Below the pieces are notes generated by a model. The model was not told where the DNA came from. It searched no databases and was given only the letters and a program-made list of their open reading frames with translations. Below are positions 40,294-48,640 of a stretch of 64,000 bases of DNA, one piece after another. The number at the start of each line of letters is the position of its first letter. Position 1 is the first letter of the stretch. The stretch comes from Bacillota bacterium (GTDB taxonomy: Bacteria > Bacillota > Clostridia > Oscillospirales > Oscillospiraceae), in NCBI GenBank assembly GCA_023386265.1, contig JAEWKA010000004.1, positions 124,001 to 188,000 on the forward strand, written 5' to 3'. Made by a program: the position numbers and the translations under genes.

Positions 40294-41319
40294 ATGGTTT
40301 CGAAACGCATCGGAAAGCAAACCGTCAGATATGAAAATTCTCCATGCATTTCATTTTTTGCATCTGTCGGCGGTAAGATGGAAAGCGAGGGACCGCTTGC
40401 GGGAAGCTTCGATTATTTGAGCGAAGACTCATATTTCGGAGCAAAAAGCTGGGAGAGCGCAGAAAGCACGATGTTAAAAAAGTGCTTTGACCTTCTTACA
40501 ACCAAAGCGGGCATAACCGCGGACAGGCTGGACTATATTTTCACCGGTGATTTACTGAATCAATGCGTAGGCTCGGAATATGCGGTCAAAGAAAGTAACG
40601 TTCCGCTTTTTGGGCTCTACGGCGCGTGTTCGACTATGGCTGAGTCGCTCGCGCTCGCGTCAATGGCTGTCGACGGTGGCTATGCGAATATGGCCTGCGC
40701 GATGACAAGCTCACATTTTTGTTCCGCAGAGAGACAGTTCCGCCTTCCGCTGACATACGGTGGTCAGAGAACTCCGACGGCGCAGTGGACAGCAACGGCA
40801 GCGGGCGCACTCATCATAAATAACGACGATACCGGCCCCTTCGTTACGCATATGACGGCGGGTAAAATCGTTGACACTGGAGTCTGTGACGCCGGTAACA
40901 TGGGAAGCGCGATGGCTCCCGCGGCTCTTGAGACGATATGCCAGCATCTTGCGGATACGGGCAGGGAACCGAGTTATTACGACCTAATCGTGACAGGTGA
41001 TCTAGGTTTCATAGGGCATCAGATACTCATAGAGCTTTCGGAGCAGATAGGCATTGACTTTTCCGCCAATTGCAGCGACTGCGGAATGCTTCTTTATGAC
41101 AAGGAAAAGCAGGATGTTCACGCAGGAGGCTCCGGCTGCGGCTGTAGCGCCTCTGTTTTGGCGGGATATCTGCTTCCGAAGATGAGAAACATTGAGATAA
41201 AAAAATTGCTTTTTGCCGCGACCGGTGCGCTTATGTCGCCAACGACTTCGCTTCAAGGCGAGAGTATTCTGGGCATTTGTCATGCGATTTCAATAGAGGA
41301 TCGTAGAAATGAGATATAA
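40294..41319 (+). CDS. spoVAD: Stage V sporulation protein AD
   Basis: 341 residues with the thiolase-like fold of SpoVAD, which binds dipicolinic acid and helps load it into the forespore. Family marks are SPCISFFASVGGKMESEGPL, the LFGLYGACSTMAESL loop with the thiolase-position cysteine, RTPTAQWTATAAGA, and GSGCGCSASVLAGYLLP. AGGAGAGG precedes the ATG. spoVAE follows 12 bases later; spoVAC is not in front as it often is. Confidence 0.95.
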   Translation: MVSKRIGKQTVRYENSPCISFFASVGGKMESEGPLAGSFDYLSEDSYFGAKSWESAESTMLKKCFDLLTTKAGITADRLDYIFTGDLLNQCVGSEYAVKESNVPLFGLYGACSTMAESLALASMAVDGGYANMACAMTSSHFCSAERQFRLPLTYGGQRTPTAQWTATAAGALIINNDDTGPFVTHMTAGKIVDTGVCDAGNMGSAMAPAALETICQHLADTGREPSYYDLIVTGDLGFIGHQILIELSEQIGIDFSANCSDCGMLLYDKEKQDVHAGGSGCGCSASVLAGYLLPKMRNIEIKKLLFAATGALMSPTTSLQGESILGICHAISIEDRRNEI

Positions 41320-41331
41320 CGGGGGACAGGT

Positions 41332-41700
41332 ATGGAATTTTTAATATATCTCAAAGCATTTATAGTTGGCGGACTTTTTTGCGCGGCGGGGCAGATACTG
41401 ATTGACCGGACAAATCTGACGCCGGCTAGGATATTGAGCATTTATGTCGTGAGCGGTGTTGTGCTCGGCGCAATCGGACTCTACGAGCCTCTTGTTAAGT
41501 GGGCAGGAGCCGGAGCGACCGTCCCGCTTACGGGGTTCGGAAATGTTCTTGCAAGGGGAGTACGAGCAGCAGTAGCGGATAAAGGACTCATCGGAGCCTT
41601 CACGGGAGGCTTTACGGCATCTGCCGCGGGCATCGCCGCCGCTGTGTTTTTCGGACTGCTGGTAGCTCTGATTTTTAAGTCAAAAGACAAGGCCGGATAA
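41332..41700 (+). CDS. spoVAE: Stage V sporulation protein AE (SpoVAEb type)
   Basis: 122 residues with three to four membrane helices and the conserved GQILIDRTNLTPARILSIYVVSGVVLGAIGLYEPL stretch of the SpoVAC/SpoVAE membrane family. It is part of the channel that moves dipicolinate into the spore. The short length and pairing with spoVAD fit SpoVAEb. GGGGGAC precedes the ATG. Confidence 0.92.
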   Translation: MEFLIYLKAFIVGGLFCAAGQILIDRTNLTPARILSIYVVSGVVLGAIGLYEPLVKWAGAGATVPLTGFGNVLARGVRAAVADKGLIGAFTGGFTASAAGIAAAVFFGLLVALIFKSKDKAG

Positions 41701-41742
41701 GTTTAATTGCATTCTTCAAAACACCGCATATCATAATTTTGA

Positions 41743-41771
41743 TTGACATTAGCAGGATACTATGCTAACAT
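41743..41771 (+). promoter_or_regulatory. Promoter of tRNA-Leu
   Basis: TTGACA (41743-41748), 17-base gap, TAACAT (41766-41771), about 37 bases ahead of the tRNA. Confidence 0.8.
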
Positions 41772-41807
41772 TTCATGGCTGATTACTTTTTGTAAGTCGG
41801 TCTATAT

Positions 41808-41892
41808 GCGGGCGTGATGGAATTGGCAGACATGCAAGATTTAGGTTCTTGTGTCGCAAGACGTGCAGGTTCAAGTCCTGTCGCCCGCACCA
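41808..41892 (+). tRNA. tRNA-Leu (anticodon UAG)
   Basis: 85 bases including encoded CCA. The acceptor stem is GCGGGCG/CGCCCGC with discriminator A. The anticodon stem is CAAGA/TCTTG with loop TTTAGGT, giving anticodon TAG. A class II variable arm (TGTCGCAAGACG region) and T arm GCAGG-TTCAAGT-CCTGT are present. The long arm and discriminator A fit leucine. Confidence 0.96.
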
Positions 41893-41931
41893 AAATAGCA
41901 CGGAATACATTTGTTATTCCGTGCTATTTTT
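41892..41931 (+). terminator. Terminator of tRNA-Leu
   Basis: AAAATAGCACGGAATA...TATTCCGTGCTATTTT, 16-bp perfect stem directly after the CCA end. Confidence 0.88.
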
Positions 41932-42032
41932 GATGTTTTATTGAAATCTTTGTCTTAATGTTATATTATACTTAAAATGCATTATACGCAAAAGCGAACA
42001 ATAATGTTATATTGCATGGGGGAGTGGCAGAG

Positions 42033-42959
42033 ATGGAGTATATAACAGTCAAAGAAGCAGCAGAGAACTGGGGAATATCAATACGCCGAGTCCAATATTT
42101 GTGCGGCCAGGGTATAATTTCTAATGCAAAAAGACATGGCCGTAGCTGGGCAATTCCGAAAACAGCCGGCAAGCCTGAAGACCGCCGCTTTAAAGCAGCT
42201 CGCAGCAAACCCGTAATTAGCCGAGAATATGAAGTTCCTGACAAATTTGAAAAGTATTTATTCGGTTATCTTGAGCAATTTCCTTTGCCGATACAGGTAT
42301 ATCGTCCGGATGGAATGCTTGCCTTTGCGAATAGTGCAAGCCTTGATTTGGTTCATATACCTTCATTTAATTTATTAGATGGGAGCTTTAACATACTGAC
42401 AGATCCGGTAATAGAATCATGGGGCGATGTCAGAGGAGATATAATAAAGTCGTTTCAGGGAAAGACCGTGCGCTTTGAGCACCTAAAGGTCCCTATCCAG
42501 GAAATAATAAAAAGATTTGAAATAAATGAGTTGTGTTTTGACAGCAGCTTTCAGGACATTATATGTTTCCCGGCATATGACAACAGAAAGCAGCTTACAT
42601 ATGTCATACACTTTTTTATCACCACGAACATGTTTATGGGCAAAGAGGAAATCGTCAAGGCCAAAGAGTATTTGGATACACACTGGTACGCAGAATTTGA
42701 TATTAATAAAGTCGCAGCATTTGTTAATCTGAGTCGATATCACTTTGCGAGAATGTTCAAAAAACATACTTCTATGACACCTTACGGCTACTATCAGGAG
42801 CTGAAAATTGATAGGCTGAAAGAGGCTTTGTGCGATAAGAATCTGACTATCAGTGAGGCTTTTACGGCCTGCGGTCTTGATTATAGCGGAAATTTTGCGG
42901 GAGTATTCAAGCGAAAGGTAGGAATGACGCCATCGCAATACCGCAAATTAACTGAATAA
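42033..42959 (+). CDS. AraC-family regulator with N-terminal excisionase/MerR-like domain
   Basis: 308 residues from the ATG at 42033, with GGGGGAG eight bases upstream. Residues 1-50 (YITVKEAAENWGISIRRVQYLCGQGIISNAKRHGRSWAIP) form a small helix-turn-helix of the excisionase/MerR-like type. A middle domain (about 70-205) is PAS-like in outline (EQFPLPIQVYRPDGMLAFANSASL). The C-terminal AraC domain (about 210-308) has FDINKVAAFVNLSRYHFARMFKKHTSMTPYGYYQ and the second HTH up to GMTPSQYRK. Having DNA-binding domains at both ends is unusual for AraC proteins. Target genes are not evident. Confidence 0.88.
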   Translation: MEYITVKEAAENWGISIRRVQYLCGQGIISNAKRHGRSWAIPKTAGKPEDRRFKAARSKPVISREYEVPDKFEKYLFGYLEQFPLPIQVYRPDGMLAFANSASLDLVHIPSFNLLDGSFNILTDPVIESWGDVRGDIIKSFQGKTVRFEHLKVPIQEIIKRFEINELCFDSSFQDIICFPAYDNRKQLTYVIHFFITTNMFMGKEEIVKAKEYLDTHWYAEFDINKVAAFVNLSRYHFARMFKKHTSMTPYGYYQELKIDRLKEALCDKNLTISEAFTACGLDYSGNFAGVFKRKVGMTPSQYRKLTE

Positions 42960-42966
42960 TAAAAAA

Positions 42967-42999
42967 CACTCCCTTGGGAAAACCCGTGGGAGTGATTTA
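42967..42999 (+). terminator. Terminator of the AraC gene
   Basis: CACTCCC...GGGAGTG stem with an inner GGG/CCC pair, followed by ATTTATT. Confidence 0.7.
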
Positions 43000-43178
43000 T
43001 TAAGCATTATTTTAACTTAAACGAGCAATCAATAAGTATTCAACTAGATTCGATACCGATAAAATGTCAATAGGGAGCGGTTAGCCTGCTCTCTGATTTA
43101 TTTAGCTACGATATACTCGGGTAGTTTGTCCATTCATGTATTGATTCCAAAACGCTAAAATTGAGAGGATGAGTAATA

Positions 43179-44270
43179 ATGAAAATTAAGGCGATATCTT
43201 TTTCCCTGTTACTGATAATGCTGATTAGTATAATGTCAGTAAGCGCGTTTGCTGCTCTTCCAGCGGGTGTTCCATCTATCTTGGAGGCTCCCGTGATAAA
43301 AAGCATCGAACTCAAATATGATGACAGCGGAGTCCCTTATTTCAGCGCACAAGTAACTATCCCCCAAAGCATCCTTGATATAGATAGTCAAAAACCCGCG
43401 GGCGGTTCTGTATTCTGGGACTGGTCGGAAAAGATAGATGGCGGCGAATGGAATGAATACGGCGGAGGCGGTTACTTAAGCGTGATAACTGAAGCAGAGG
43501 AGGCTAAGGTCGCCGGTAGTACCAATACCTACATTTTCACATTTAATCCGATAGACGAAGGATCTCTGCAGGAAATTGTAATTAAAGATCACATCTACTC
43601 CTACAAATTACATTTCTATTTTGATTATTATGAGGGATGGCCCAATGTAAATCCGATTTATTCGCAGGCATCGAATGCAGTGTCAATAGGTTCTGGCAGT
43701 TTCTATTCAAATGCGAGTGACTGGGCGAAACCTGAGCTCAAGGAAGCTTCCAATCTCGGTCTTATCCCTGATATCTTGCTTGGTACAGACATGACAAAGC
43801 CTATCACTCGCGAAGAGTTCTGCGAGCTTGCTGTTTTGCTTTATATAAAGACAACGGGTAAAACGCCTGAAGCCGTTTCACCGAACCCATTTACGGACAC
43901 GACGAATATTCAGATTCTGAAAGCTTACAAAATAGGTATAACTACAGGAACATCAGCAACAACGTTTTCTCCTAATGTGCTCATAAACAGGGAACAATGC
44001 GCAGGAATGCTTTTCAGGGCAATTAAAGCTATTGCACCCTCCGGCGATTACAGTATCTCAGGAGTTCCTGATTTCCCTGATCAGCAGTATATTTCTAGTT
44101 GGGCAGTCGAATCCACAAAGTACATGTTTAAAGTTGGAATCATAACAGGCGATGCACAAGGATACTTTATGCCCAAAGCTACAACATCCGCGCAGACCGC
44201 AGCCGGATACGGAATGGCAACAAAAGAACAGGCAATCATACTTTCAATGAGAACATATGAAAAGTTCTGA
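43179..44270 (+). CDS. SLH-domain surface protein with C-terminal SLH repeats
   Basis: 363 residues. The signal peptide is MKIKAISFSLLLIMLISIMSVSAFA. Residues about 30-175 form a domain with aromatic and Asp/Glu-rich strands (GSVFWDWSEKIDGGEW, YSYKLHFYFDYYEGWP), of no recognised family. Three SLH repeats fill 180-355 (DWAKPELKEASNLGLIP, ITREEFCELAVLLYIK, KIGITTGTSATTFSPNVLINREQCAGML, GIITGDAQGYFMPKATTSAQTAAGYG) and should hold it to the cell wall. GAGAGGATG precedes the ATG. Monocistronic. Confidence 0.88.
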   Translation: MKIKAISFSLLLIMLISIMSVSAFAALPAGVPSILEAPVIKSIELKYDDSGVPYFSAQVTIPQSILDIDSQKPAGGSVFWDWSEKIDGGEWNEYGGGGYLSVITEAEEAKVAGSTNTYIFTFNPIDEGSLQEIVIKDHIYSYKLHFYFDYYEGWPNVNPIYSQASNAVSIGSGSFYSNASDWAKPELKEASNLGLIPDILLGTDMTKPITREEFCELAVLLYIKTTGKTPEAVSPNPFTDTTNIQILKAYKIGITTGTSATTFSPNVLINREQCAGMLFRAIKAIAPSGDYSISGVPDFPDQQYISSWAVESTKYMFKVGIITGDAQGYFMPKATTSAQTAAGYGMATKEQAIILSMRTYEKF

Positions 44271-44282
44271 AAATGCTGCCAG

Positions 44283-44330
44283 TATAAATGAAAGAACGGA
44301 AAACATTTGTTTTCCGTTCTTTCATTTATA
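44283..44330 (+). terminator. Terminator with 22-bp perfect stem
   Basis: TATAAATGAAAGAACGG... and its exact complement around an ATTT loop. It ends the SLH gene. Confidence 0.85.
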
Positions 44331-44424
44331 CTTCGATTAACTAGTTAATTTGTACTTATGTTACTATATTAACAATCCCAAATAAGTTAAAAAGTAGATT
44401 TTATCAGCGATGCATTCACCTTCA

Positions 44425-44452
44425 TTGACATTGTTAAATAAAGTGCTATATT
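44425..44452 (+). promoter_or_regulatory. Promoter of the TrmB-TauE-OCD operon
   Basis: TTGACA (44425-44430), 16-base gap, TATATT (44447-44452). The long leader 44453-44607 carries the palindrome at 44464 and no gene. Confidence 0.7.
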
Positions 44453-44463
44453 GGCTATAGAAG

Positions 44464-44480
44464 GTAGCTAATAGCTACCA
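44464..44480 (+). promoter_or_regulatory. Palindromic operator candidate GGTAGCTA-A-TAGCTACC
   Basis: Eight-base arms around one base, 12 bases after the -10, covering the region just below the transcription start. It is the right place for autoregulation by the TrmB-like protein encoded next. Confidence 0.6.
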
Positions 44481-44607
44481 AAGGGAACTACCAATCACGG
44501 AACATATAGGGAGATGAAAAAAGTATGTGACTCAGGCTCTTGCGCGGCTAGGAAATAATGGATATAATTACAGTAATTCAATAGAAAAATCTGATTATTA
44601 GGACGTA

Positions 44608-45420
44608 ATGGTAATGAAACCTATTATTAACTTGTTACAGGAGTTTGACTTCACAGAATCCGAGGCAAAAGTGTACACAACATTTCTGGAAAACGGGGCA
44701 AGCACCGGGTATGAAATCAGCAAGTTGTCCGGCGTTGCACGCTCCAAAATCTACAATGTCTTGGAAACCCTTACGCAAAGAGGGGTTCTGACTTGCAGCC
44801 AGGATGAAAAAAGTACGCTTTACAAGGCGGTCCCGGTTGAGCAGCTTACTTCCTCTATACGCAGGGAACTAGACAAAAATCTGGAAATGCTGGAGCAGGA
44901 AGGCAATATGCTGGCAAAACCGCGGAGCGATGAGCGAATCTGGTACCTATTCGACTGGGAAAGTGCAAAAAGCCGTTGTCTGCAGATGATCAATAGCGCT
45001 CGTGATGAGGTTGTGATGCAGATCTGGGCTAATGAACTTGACAGAGAATTAGAGCGATGTATCTGCCAAAAGCAGAAGTCCCTGGGTAGGATGGCGGTTA
45101 TACTTTATGACGAAACAGAGACCTACCGGACCGCAATCCCAAGGTTCTATCGACATGGCTTTGAACGTGACAAGCTTAACGAAATTGGCGGTCGATGGTT
45201 AACAGTATCGGTCGACGGAAGAGAAATGATATATATGACTTTCTCCGAAACCGGTATGACCCAGGCTATCTGCAGCAAAAACGCGGATATTGTTCTGTTC
45301 GCACGGGAGTATATGTACCACGATGCCTATTGCCTGCGGCTGATAGACCGACTAAGGGATGAGGCAACCTCGGAATTTGGCTTCGATCTGGAAGGAATCC
45401 GTGACGTGTTCTCTTTCTAA
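44608..45420 (+). CDS. TrmB-family transcriptional regulator
   Basis: 270 residues; ATGs at 44608 and 44614 are both possible. The N-terminal winged helix (about 5-75: LLQEFDFTESEAKVYTTFLENGASTGYEISKLSGVARSKIYNVLETLTQRGVL) is that of TrmB regulators. A short coiled linker (SSIRRELDKNLEMLEQEG) and a C-terminal PLD-like ligand domain (about 105-260) follow. TrmB proteins sense sugars or other small molecules. It is followed 19 bases later by a TauE-like exporter and then an ornithine-cyclodeaminase-family gene, so it most likely controls those. Confidence 0.88.
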   Translation: MVMKPIINLLQEFDFTESEAKVYTTFLENGASTGYEISKLSGVARSKIYNVLETLTQRGVLTCSQDEKSTLYKAVPVEQLTSSIRRELDKNLEMLEQEGNMLAKPRSDERIWYLFDWESAKSRCLQMINSARDEVVMQIWANELDRELERCICQKQKSLGRMAVILYDETETYRTAIPRFYRHGFERDKLNEIGGRWLTVSVDGREMIYMTFSETGMTQAICSKNADIVLFAREYMYHDAYCLRLIDRLRDEATSEFGFDLEGIRDVFSF

Positions 45421-45439
45421 ATTAGAGAGGATGGGTTAT

Positions 45440-46333
45440 ATGGTCGTAAAAATTATTCTTGCCCTTGTTATCATCGTGAACGGTGCGTTTTTGGTTGCAT
45501 TCGTTCGTGACTTGATCGCGCACAAGGGACAGACGATGAAGGAAGCAGGCAATCCCATTGCCATGGCTATTTCCTCCTTCGTAATTTTCCTTTTGTCTAC
45601 TTTCGGTATCTCCGACTTTGCTATTTCGTCTTCATTATACCCGAAAGCTAAGTGGGTCAGCGCTGAAAAGCTCCCCGGCACATTAAATGCCCAGTGTGTT
45701 ATCCCTGTGGCAGTTATGGCTCTGTGCTACATTTCCTCCATCTCAGTTGGACTTGCAACACTTATTATTGCCATTGTCGCTCAGGTTATCGGCTCCTATG
45801 TAAGCCCCCGTTTTGTCGTGAAATTGCCTGCGAACACAATCAAGAAGTTCGTTGCAGTGGGTCTAATAATTGCGGCATGCCTGATTCTGGCCAACAAGTT
45901 CAATTTCTATCCCTCCGGCGGCGAAGCAACTGCTCTCACCGGTTTCAAGCTTGTACTGTTTGCGGTTCTTTGCTTCGTATACGGTGCTCTCAACAATATC
46001 GGTATCGGCTCCTATGCCTTGACGATGGCGACAGTCTATGCTCTGGGCCTGAACCCCGGCGTGGCTTTCCCAATCATGATGGGCGCATGTACCTTCTCCG
46101 TACCTGTAGGTTCTATGCAGTTTGTCAAGCTCGACGGGTACAGCAGAAAGCTCACGCTGTTTGCCTCAACCTTCGGTGTCATCGGCGTTCTGATTGCTGT
46201 TTTCGTAGTTAAGAGCATGAACACCTCCATTCTGCAGTGGGTTGTGGTTGTAGTTATCATCTACAGCGCTGTTTCGATGCTTCTGAGTGCAAGAGCACCA
46301 AAGCAAGAGAGCCCTGCGAAGGAGAATAAATAA
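45440..46333 (+). CDS. TauE/SafE-like membrane exporter
   Basis: About 297 residues from the ATG at 45440, nine bases after AGAGAGG; another in-frame ATG is at 45431. Eight or so membrane helices are arranged in two similar halves. AGNPIAMAISSFVIFLLSTFGISDFAISSSLYPK is the N-terminal half motif and LNPGVAFPIMMGACTFSVPVGSMQFVKLDGYSRK the C-terminal one, as in sulfite exporter TauE/SafE proteins (DUF81). The family moves sulfonates, sulfite and other organic anions. It sits between a TrmB regulator and an OCD-family enzyme. Confidence 0.8.
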   Translation: MVVKIILALVIIVNGAFLVAFVRDLIAHKGQTMKEAGNPIAMAISSFVIFLLSTFGISDFAISSSLYPKAKWVSAEKLPGTLNAQCVIPVAVMALCYISSISVGLATLIIAIVAQVIGSYVSPRFVVKLPANTIKKFVAVGLIIAACLILANKFNFYPSGGEATALTGFKLVLFAVLCFVYGALNNIGIGSYALTMATVYALGLNPGVAFPIMMGACTFSVPVGSMQFVKLDGYSRKLTLFASTFGVIGVLIAVFVVKSMNTSILQWVVVVVIIYSAVSMLLSARAPKQESPAKENK

Positions 46334-46340
46334 GACAGCG

Positions 46341-47339
46341 ATGAAAATATTAGTATTGAATAAAGCGGATATGTGCCGTGTGTTCTCCATGAAGGATGCG
46401 GTGCAAGCGGACAAGGACGCATTGAAGCTGTACTCTGAGGGGAAGAGCAACATACCCCTGCGTGCTAATCTGGATGTACCGGAACACGAGGGACAGAGTC
46501 TCTATATGTACGGTTATGCAGCTCCTGCTCACGCTCTCGGCGTCAAGATAGTGTCGGTTTATCCTAAAAACATTGAGAAGGGATTAAACAGCGTCCCCGC
46601 AACGATGGTTCTAGTTAACAGTGAGACAGGCGAAGTGTGCTCAATTATGGACGGTACATATTTGACCCGCATACGCACTGGCGCTGTATCAGGTGCCGCT
46701 ACCGACGAGCTTGCCCGAAAAGACAGCAAAGTGTTCGCTCTGTTTGGAACCGGCGGTCAGGCTGAAACTCAGTTGGAAGCTGTTTTAACCGTGCGTCGGA
46801 TAGAACTCGTCAAAGTCTTTGATATAAGCGAGGAGCGTGCACAGAGTTTTGCCGCCCGTATGTCTGAGCGCTTTGGGAAAGAGTTCAATGTTCGAATTAT
46901 TGCTTCGTCAACATCTGCTATGGCACTTGAGGATGCGGACATCATAACAGCTGTAACAACTTCCAAGAGGGCTGTATTTGATGGGAGATTGGTCAAAAAA
47001 GGCGCACATATTAACGGTGTCGGTTCCTATACGCCCGAGATGGCAGAAATCGACGAATACACTGTTGTCAATGCCGATAAGGTCTATGTTGACACCAGAG
47101 ACGGGGCGATAAATGAGTCCGGCGATCTTATACAGCCAATTAGAAATGGCGCTTTCAGCGCGGACAGGGTAACGGGCGAACTTGGCGAAGTTATCTGTGG
47201 AAAAGCTCCCGGGCGTCAGTCAGAAGACGAAATCACCTTTTTCGAAACGACAGGCTCGGCTGTGTTAGACATTGTTACGGCTCAGCGTATCTATGAGTGC
47301 GCCATAGCTCAGGGAATCGGAAACGTAATCGAAATGTAG
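46341..47339 (+). CDS. Ornithine cyclodeaminase / mu-crystallin family protein
   Basis: 332 residues from the ATG at 46341, eight bases after the exporter stop; the ribosome site is weak, suggesting coupling. The Rossmann loop is FALFGTGGQAETQL near residues 135-147, preceded by DGTYLTRIRTGAVSGAATDELAR and followed by ADIITAVTTSKRAVFDGRLVKKGAHINGVGSYTPEMAEID, all family hallmarks. Members include ornithine cyclodeaminase, alanine dehydrogenase, ketimine reductase and SbnB-type synthases. The exact reaction cannot be chosen by eye. Partnering with an exporter suggests a small amino or imino acid. Confidence 0.88.
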   Translation: MKILVLNKADMCRVFSMKDAVQADKDALKLYSEGKSNIPLRANLDVPEHEGQSLYMYGYAAPAHALGVKIVSVYPKNIEKGLNSVPATMVLVNSETGEVCSIMDGTYLTRIRTGAVSGAATDELARKDSKVFALFGTGGQAETQLEAVLTVRRIELVKVFDISEERAQSFAARMSERFGKEFNVRIIASSTSAMALEDADIITAVTTSKRAVFDGRLVKKGAHINGVGSYTPEMAEIDEYTVVNADKVYVDTRDGAINESGDLIQPIRNGAFSADRVTGELGEVICGKAPGRQSEDEITFFETTGSAVLDIVTAQRIYECAIAQGIGNVIEM

Positions 47340-47406
47340 TTTAATTTATATGCATCATTGAATTAAAGTTATAAAAATATACGATTTTAAAGATTGAACC
47401 ACAAAA

Positions 47407-47450
47407 CAGCAAATGAGGAACCGCCTTTTCAAGCGGTTCCTCATTTGCTG
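47407..47450 (+). terminator. Bidirectional terminator between OCD and SLH-BsuPI genes
   Basis: CAGCAAATGAGGAACCGC and its exact complement, 18-bp stem, eight-base loop, between converging genes. Confidence 0.75.
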
Positions 47451-47457
47451 AATTAAT

Positions 47458-48516
47458 TTAGTCTTCAAGATAAGGGAAAGAAGTAAAGTAACCATTTGAG
47501 TCAATTGTAAAATCGTCAGAACTGCCGGTTATATAGCCCACAACCGTGTTCATATTTGCTTTGAAAGTCCCGTAAGTCGCAGCGTCAACAAGATCAGACA
47601 ACACGATTTCCTTTCCTGGAGCGATTTCGGTTTTTGTCACAACCTGAGCGAACATACGGGTTGCCGACCAGCAATAAAGTGAGTTACCGTTTTTATCAAA
47701 GGCTTTGAAATCAAAAAGCTGCTGTGAACTGTGATTTATTGTAATGGTATTGTTGGAGTTGTTCGCAATAGTCAGCGTCAGGCGCAGACCGCCGTTCTCT
47801 TCGAAAGCCGAGGCTTTAACCGAAACGTCGCTTTTGAATGTTTTGAGCAGATCAACAAGCTTCCCAGTGATGGTGACGGCTTCCGCGCGGGTTGCGGCAG
47901 CGCGCGGAAATAGACGATTGTCGCCTCGTCCGTTGACGAGCTTAAGGTTGCAGGCCGTCTGAATCTCTCCGGCGTATTCCGGACGGATGTCAGAAACATC
48001 ATTAAAAGCGAAGTATATTTCTGTCGTTGCAAAGTTGTCTCCGACGAAATGTTTGAAAGCATTCATAACAAAATGCATCATCTCGTCGCGATCAAGCGTG
48101 GCTGTTGGGCGGAAATTATCCTTGGTGTCAATTATCCCGATGGTAACAAGATCATAGAGCGCACTTGGGCCGGTATCACTGTTTTTAACGTCTTTATAGT
48201 ATTCGCCGATATCCGTCGCTGCAAAATAGTTGATGTTGATATTCAGCGCCTTGTGGAGCATACGCGCGAACTCCATGCGCGTTATTGCCTGATCGGGATG
48301 GAATAGGGTGCTTCCGTCGGAAAAAATATCGCTATAACCATAAGCTTCAGCGTATTTTTCAAACCATTTTCCCGCAATGTCCGTATAGCTGTTCGCAGAA
48401 ATAAGTACCGGTTTGTTTACGTCGGAGACGTCTTCAGCCAGTGCCTGCATAGGTATCGCAAGCGTGAGCAGGGATAGTATCAGAATCGAGAGTATAAGGT
48501 TTTTGATGTGTTTCAT
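47458..48516 (-). CDS. SLH-domain protein with C-terminal BsuPI-like domain
   Basis: About 352 residues from the ATG at 48516 with GGAGG eight bases upstream; the longer frame lacks a ribosome site. A signal peptide ends near QALAED. Three SLH repeats fill about 40-225 (YGYSDIFSDGSTLFHPDQAITRMEFARMLHKAL, IGIIDTKDNFRPTATLDRDEMMHFVMNAF, LVNGRGDNRLFPRAAATRAEAVTITGKL). From about 238 to 345 a BsuPI-type immunoglobulin-like domain reads LRLTLTIANNSNNTITI and FDFKAFDKNGNSLYCWSATRMFAQ. BsuPI is known as a Bacillus proteinase inhibitor, so a wall-bound protease inhibitor is possible. Confidence 0.85.
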   Translation of the reverse strand: MKHIKNLILSILILSLLTLAIPMQALAEDVSDVNKPVLISANSYTDIAGKWFEKYAEAYGYSDIFSDGSTLFHPDQAITRMEFARMLHKALNININYFAATDIGEYYKDVKNSDTGPSALYDLVTIGIIDTKDNFRPTATLDRDEMMHFVMNAFKHFVGDNFATTEIYFAFNDVSDIRPEYAGEIQTACNLKLVNGRGDNRLFPRAAATRAEAVTITGKLVDLLKTFKSDVSVKASAFEENGGLRLTLTIANNSNNTITINHSSQQLFDFKAFDKNGNSLYCWSATRMFAQVVTKTEIAPGKEIVLSDLVDAATYGTFKANMNTVVGYITGSSDDFTIDSNGYFTSFPYLED

Positions 48517-48640
48517 ATTATGTTCCTCCGTTTGGTTGGTATCAGGCTTTTGTTTGATGCTAATTAGACGCACTTTTAATTTGAAAGTTCCGCGCCTTAT
48601 GCTATAATAAAAAGCAAAATATAGATATTCCGGAGGCCTA

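Noticed and set aside
45694..46212. 172-codon second-frame ORF inside the exporter gene
   Set aside because: The product is Cys/Arg-rich and unlike any protein; it is a frame shadow of the TauE-like gene.
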